This document shows, piece after piece, positions 4,856 through 7,736 of a DNA stretch of 7,736 nt. This stretch comes from Planctomycetota bacterium (GTDB lineage: Bacteria > JAJVIF01 > JAPKYR01): contig DAOVJF010000105.1 of NCBI GenBank assembly GCA_030673355.1, positions 1 to 7,736 of the forward strand, read 5' to 3'. Below the pieces are notes generated by a model. That model was not told where the DNA came from, ran no database searches, and saw nothing but the letters and a program-made list of their open reading frames with translations. A program made the position numbers and the translations under genes. The first letter of the stretch is position 1. Every line of letters begins with the position of its first letter.

Positions 4856-6283
4856 TCAATACTCTTCAGGCTCGTGTATGATTGGATAATCGTCTCCAAG
4901 AATCTTTTGTTTAACAATGGCGTGCCGTTCCCACCGTCCCGTATGGTAATAAAGCGTTACTATTGTAGCCCCTACTACAGTAGACAGGACTATAGCTAAA
5001 ACCACTCCTGCAAATCCCCAGAAATGAGCGAAAATAAATGCTGCCGGGATCCTGACGATCAACTGCGTAATAGCTACCAGGATCATTGATGTCACCGCAT
5101 CTCCGGCTCCCCTGATTGCACCGTTCACAGGAAAAAAGACCGACATCGAAAGATACCTGACAGGCATGATAGTGATGTATGTGAGAACATAAGGAATCAC
5201 CATGGTGAATTCGTAATTATCAGGCTGGAAAAGTTTCGTAATTGTCGGGGCAAGGAGCAGGAGAACTATAGACCCCACCATCGCGATTGATACCGATATC
5301 CTGATGGCATCTTTCAGGTATAGATTTACCCTTTCAAGTTTACCCGCCCCCACATTCTGGCCCGCGATCGTGCTCATCGACATGCTGAGTGCCTGCGCGG
5401 GCATCATCAGGAGTGAATCGAGTACCATCCCGATTCCATAACCCGCGAGCGCGTAGGTGCCATACCTGTTAATAAGCCCCATGAACACCATCATGCTGAT
5501 ACTTACCATGACCATTGTTCCGCTCGCCGGGAGACCCTGTCTGGCTATATCCCTGAGTATTCCCAGGTTGAATTTAAATCCTTTCGGCCTTAAATCAACA
5601 TACTCCTTATGCCGGGCAAGGAGTATTGTCATGATTATTGCCCCCACTACCTGAACTGTTACTGTAGCGATTGCGGCTCCCGCGACTTCCAGTCTTGGGA
5701 AAATTCCCCAATATCCGTAAATCAGCAGGGGATCGAGAATGATATTTAAAACGGTGGTGACCGCCGCTACCATTGTCGGGGTTCTTGAATCGCCAAGGCC
5801 GCGGATAATCCCGGCGGTAGCGTTGAACCAGAAAAATGCGATCATGAACCCGAAAATCCACCTGAGATAAACTGTCGCATCCCCGATAACATCGTCCGGT
5901 GTATTAAGTAATTGCAGTATCTTTTCAGTCCCGATTACAAAAATCGAGCTGATGATCAGGACCAGCAGGCTTCCCAGCACCAGGAAATTTCTCGCTGTGA
6001 GGTTTATATTGACCTTGTCGTTCGCACCTTTATATTGTGCGATCATAATTCCTGCTCCGATAGCTACCCCGAATACTATCGCGATCATGAAAAAGAACAC
6101 CGGAAACCCGACCGTTACCGCACCGAGTGCGGCCGAACCCAGGTTGCCGACCCAGAAACGATCGACCAGGTTGTAAATGATCTGGAATGATCCCTGGAGC
6201 ATGATCGGAAGGCTGAACAGGATCATGTTCCGGAAAGTCGGACCTTTCGTCAGGTCGATCATATGTGATGAATGCTTTGCCAC
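4856..6283 (-). CDS. MATE family efflux transporter
   Basis: This 475-residue integral membrane protein has about twelve hydrophobic segments arranged as two related halves (about 17-220 and 240-445), as in multi-antimicrobial extrusion transporters. These export cationic drugs or metabolites in exchange for sodium or protons. Landmarks are the N-terminal LTKGPTFRNMILFSLPIML, an Asp in the first helix (NLVDRFWVG, Asp 41), the repeated loop motif RGLGDSRTP (161-169) in half one and RGAGDA (391-396) in half two, and ILDPLLI (182-188). It is nearest in look to the NorM/DinF-like bacterial branch. Length is normal and there is no frameshift. The start shown is GTG (residue 1); the ATG at residue 8 (6260-6262) gives the more usual family start MIDLTKGP. 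Neither has a clear SD. It is divergent from pepF across 107 bp. The substrate cannot be told. Confidence 0.92.
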   Translation of the reverse strand: MAKHSSHMIDLTKGPTFRNMILFSLPIMLQGSFQIIYNLVDRFWVGNLGSAALGAVTVGFPVFFFMIAIVFGVAIGAGIMIAQYKGANDKVNINLTARNFLVLGSLLVLIISSIFVIGTEKILQLLNTPDDVIGDATVYLRWIFGFMIAFFWFNATAGIIRGLGDSRTPTMVAAVTTVLNIILDPLLIYGYWGIFPRLEVAGAAIATVTVQVVGAIIMTILLARHKEYVDLRPKGFKFNLGILRDIARQGLPASGTMVMVSISMMVFMGLINRYGTYALAGYGIGMVLDSLLMMPAQALSMSMSTIAGQNVGAGKLERVNLYLKDAIRISVSIAMVGSIVLLLLAPTITKLFQPDNYEFTMVIPYVLTYITIMPVRYLSMSVFFPVNGAIRGAGDAVTSMILVAITQLIVRIPAAFIFAHFWGFAGVVLAIVLSTVVGATIVTLYYHTGRWERHAIVKQKILGDDYPIIHEPEEY

Positions 6284-6321
6284 CTGTATAAGCTGTGAAT
6301 GATACGCACAATCGCCAAGGA

Positions 6322-6350
6322 TTCCAAATCGAAAGCAAATCTGATATGAT
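6322..6350 (+). promoter_or_regulatory. Likely sigma-70-type promoter of the pepF gene (extended -10)
   Basis: TATGAT at 6345-6350 matches the -10 consensus at 5 of 6 positions and is preceded by TG plus one base (TGATATGAT), the extended -10 form. A partial -35 (TTCCAA, 6322-6327) lies 17 bp upstream. Transcription would start near 6357, giving a leader of about 34 nt that contains the SD site. The intergenic stretch is shared with the divergent MATE gene. Confidence 0.5.
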
Positions 6351-6390
6351 CGTACGTCCCTTATCAGTTCAATTAAAGGAGTGAAGTTAA

Positions 6391-7736
6391 ATGACTACAA
6401 CTACAGACCTTCCGAGGTGGGATCTATCGAATGTTTACGCCGGATTCGACAAAGATAATTTCAAAGCCGACTTCGACAAGGCAACTAAAATGATCGCTGA
6501 GCTGGAATCGATTATCGAATCGAATGGTATCGAACGGCTTGATAGTCCGCCTTCGGATATCGAGGGCACCGCGAAGGTTCTCGATGATCTTATCAACCGG
6601 TTCAATGAAGTTTTCATGCTTTTCAATACCCTCGAAGCGTTCGTCTACAGCTTTGTCTCGACCGATTCCTATAACACCGATGCCGCTAAAAAACTAAGCG
6701 AACTACAGATCACTGAAGTCAGCCTTAAGAAACTTACTACTAGATTCCAGGCATGGATTGGGTCGCTTGGTGACACGTTCGAGAAAATTCTCGGGCATGC
6801 TCCGGTCGCGGCTGAACATAAACTCGGTCTCGAAGAATGGATCGAGCAGGCGAAATTTCTGATGGACATGAAGCTCGAGGACCTTGCCGCCGAACTCGGC
6901 CTGTCGGGTGGCAGTGTTATGTCGAAGCTCCAGGGCACTGTGACATCGCAGCTCAAAATGCCATTTGAACGTGACGGTAAAACCGAGGACCTTCCGATGA
7001 CCATGCTCAGGAACCTCGCTATGGATCCCGATGAAGACATTCGTAAACGGGCATTCGAAACGGAAATTAAGGGATGGGAGTCGATAAAAGAATCCGTCGC
7101 TTTCGCTATAAACGGGGTGAAAGGCCAGGCGGTAACGCTCGCGAAATGGCGCGGACGCGATGATGTCCTTCATGGCGCGCTCGACCATAACAGGATCGAC
7201 AGGGATATTCTCAACGCCCTTCTCGACGCTATGAAAGATTCCTTTCCGATGTGGAGGAAATACCTTAAAGCCAAAGCCGGTAAACTTGGAAAGCCTAAAC
7301 TCCCCTGGTGGGACCTTTTCGCGCCCGTAGGAGATGCAGGGGTTAAATACTCCTACGAAGAGGCCGCGGATTATATCGTCGAGCAGTTTTCAAAATTCTC
7401 AGGTGAATTGGGTGGCTTCGCGAGAAACGCATTTGACAGTAACTGGATCGATGTCGGTCCTCGCGACGGTAAACGCGGCGGCGCATTCTGCATGGGCGTT
7501 CCGGGTGTTGAAGAATCGAGGATCCTTGCCAATTTCAATGGTACTTTTGAATGGCTGACCACTCTCGCGCATGAACTCGGCCACGCGTATCACAACTTTC
7601 TCCAGAAAGGAATGCCGATCATGCGTCGCGGCGCGCCAATGACACTCGCCGAAACCGCATCGATTTTCTGCGAGACAATCGTATTCAACGCGGCTCTCGA
7701 TGAAGCCGCTCCAGAGCAGCAGGTTTCAATTCTCGA
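6391..7736 (+). CDS. pepF: Oligoendopeptidase F-type M3 metallopeptidase (3' truncated by window)
   Basis: The frame is open from the ATG at 6391 to the window end, giving 448 residues of a family usually about 590-600 long. AAAGGAGTG (6375-6383) is a strong SD 7 nt upstream. PepF/M3 enzymes are cytoplasmic zinc peptidases that degrade short peptides. The zinc site is clear: TLAHELGHAYH with ligands His 394 and His 398 and catalytic Glu 395, followed by MTLAETASIFCE in which Glu 421 is the expected third ligand. The preceding RGGAFCMGVPG and SRILANFNGT segments are typical of this M3 branch. The N-terminal 190 residues are helical and acidic (DLPRWDLSNVYAGFD at the start), as in the oligopeptidase F N-terminal domain. 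There is no signal peptide, so a cytoplasmic location is inferred. Long minus-strand open frames overlap it but are shadows. Confidence 0.95.
   Translation, partial: MTTTTDLPRWDLSNVYAGFDKDNFKADFDKATKMIAELESIIESNGIERLDSPPSDIEGTAKVLDDLINRFNEVFMLFNTLEAFVYSFVSTDSYNTDAAKKLSELQITEVSLKKLTTRFQAWIGSLGDTFEKILGHAPVAAEHKLGLEEWIEQAKFLMDMKLEDLAAELGLSGGSVMSKLQGTVTSQLKMPFERDGKTEDLPMTMLRNLAMDPDEDIRKRAFETEIKGWESIKESVAFAINGVKGQAVTLAKWRGRDDVLHGALDHNRIDRDILNALLDAMKDSFPMWRKYLKAKAGKLGKPKLPWWDLFAPVGDAGVKYSYEEAADYIVEQFSKFSGELGGFARNAFDSNWIDVGPRDGKRGGAFCMGVPGVEESRILANFNGTFEWLTTLAHELGHAYHNFLQKGMPIMRRGAPMTLAETASIFCETIVFNAALDEAAPEQQVSIL

Noticed and set aside
6669..7188. Long minus-strand open frames (123 and 161 codons) over pepF
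   Set aside because: They are shadows of the pepF codon pattern; the plus-strand frame carries the zinc motif and a strong SD.

Overview
The window is a stretch of ordinary bacterial chromosome with both ends cut inside genes. Coding is dense, base composition is moderate, ATG, GTG and probably CTG are used as starts, and Shine-Dalgarno (SD) sites are purine-rich. There is no rRNA, tRNA, CRISPR or complete insertion sequence. The protein set and the dispersed palindromic repeats would fit an uncultured Gram-negative-type lineage. No taxonomic marker lies in the window, so I do not place it further.

Layout, left to right. (1) Positions 2-2283 (+) hold two consecutive ABC exporter subunits. 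The first is seen only as its C-terminal nucleotide-binding part and has a standard Walker B Asp-Glu. The second is complete but has Asp in place of the catalytic Glu. Together they look like a heterodimeric exporter with one degenerate ATP site. The second gene seems to start at a CTG that overlaps the first gene's stop (CTGA), 41 codons before the first ordinary start codon. That extension adds a transmembrane segment. (2) Positions 2362-2804 (+) hold a compact HicB/HicA-type toxin-antitoxin pair, antitoxin first. (3) Positions 2805-3060 are a convergent intergenic region with a repeated palindromic element in two versions and a 12-bp tandem duplication. (4) Positions 3061-3567 (-) encode a small exported or membrane-anchored protein with a PPC-like beta domain. 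(5) Positions 3568-3819 carry a very G/C-rich hairpin repeat that probably ends the aldolase transcript. (6) Positions 3820-4728 (-) encode a class I fructose-bisphosphate aldolase of the DhnA/FbaB type. (7) Positions 4856-6283 (-) encode a MATE efflux transporter. (8) Positions 6391-7736 (+) encode the first 448 residues of an oligoendopeptidase F-type M3 metallopeptidase, read divergently from the MATE gene, with a recognisable promoter.

Functionally this looks like an accessory and housekeeping mix: two export systems (ABC heterodimer and MATE), a stabilising or stress toxin-antitoxin module, central carbon metabolism (aldolase) and peptide turnover (PepF). I see no multi-gene novel system. 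The points most worth a second look are the non-canonical start and degenerate ATP site of the ABC pair, and the structured intergenic repeats.
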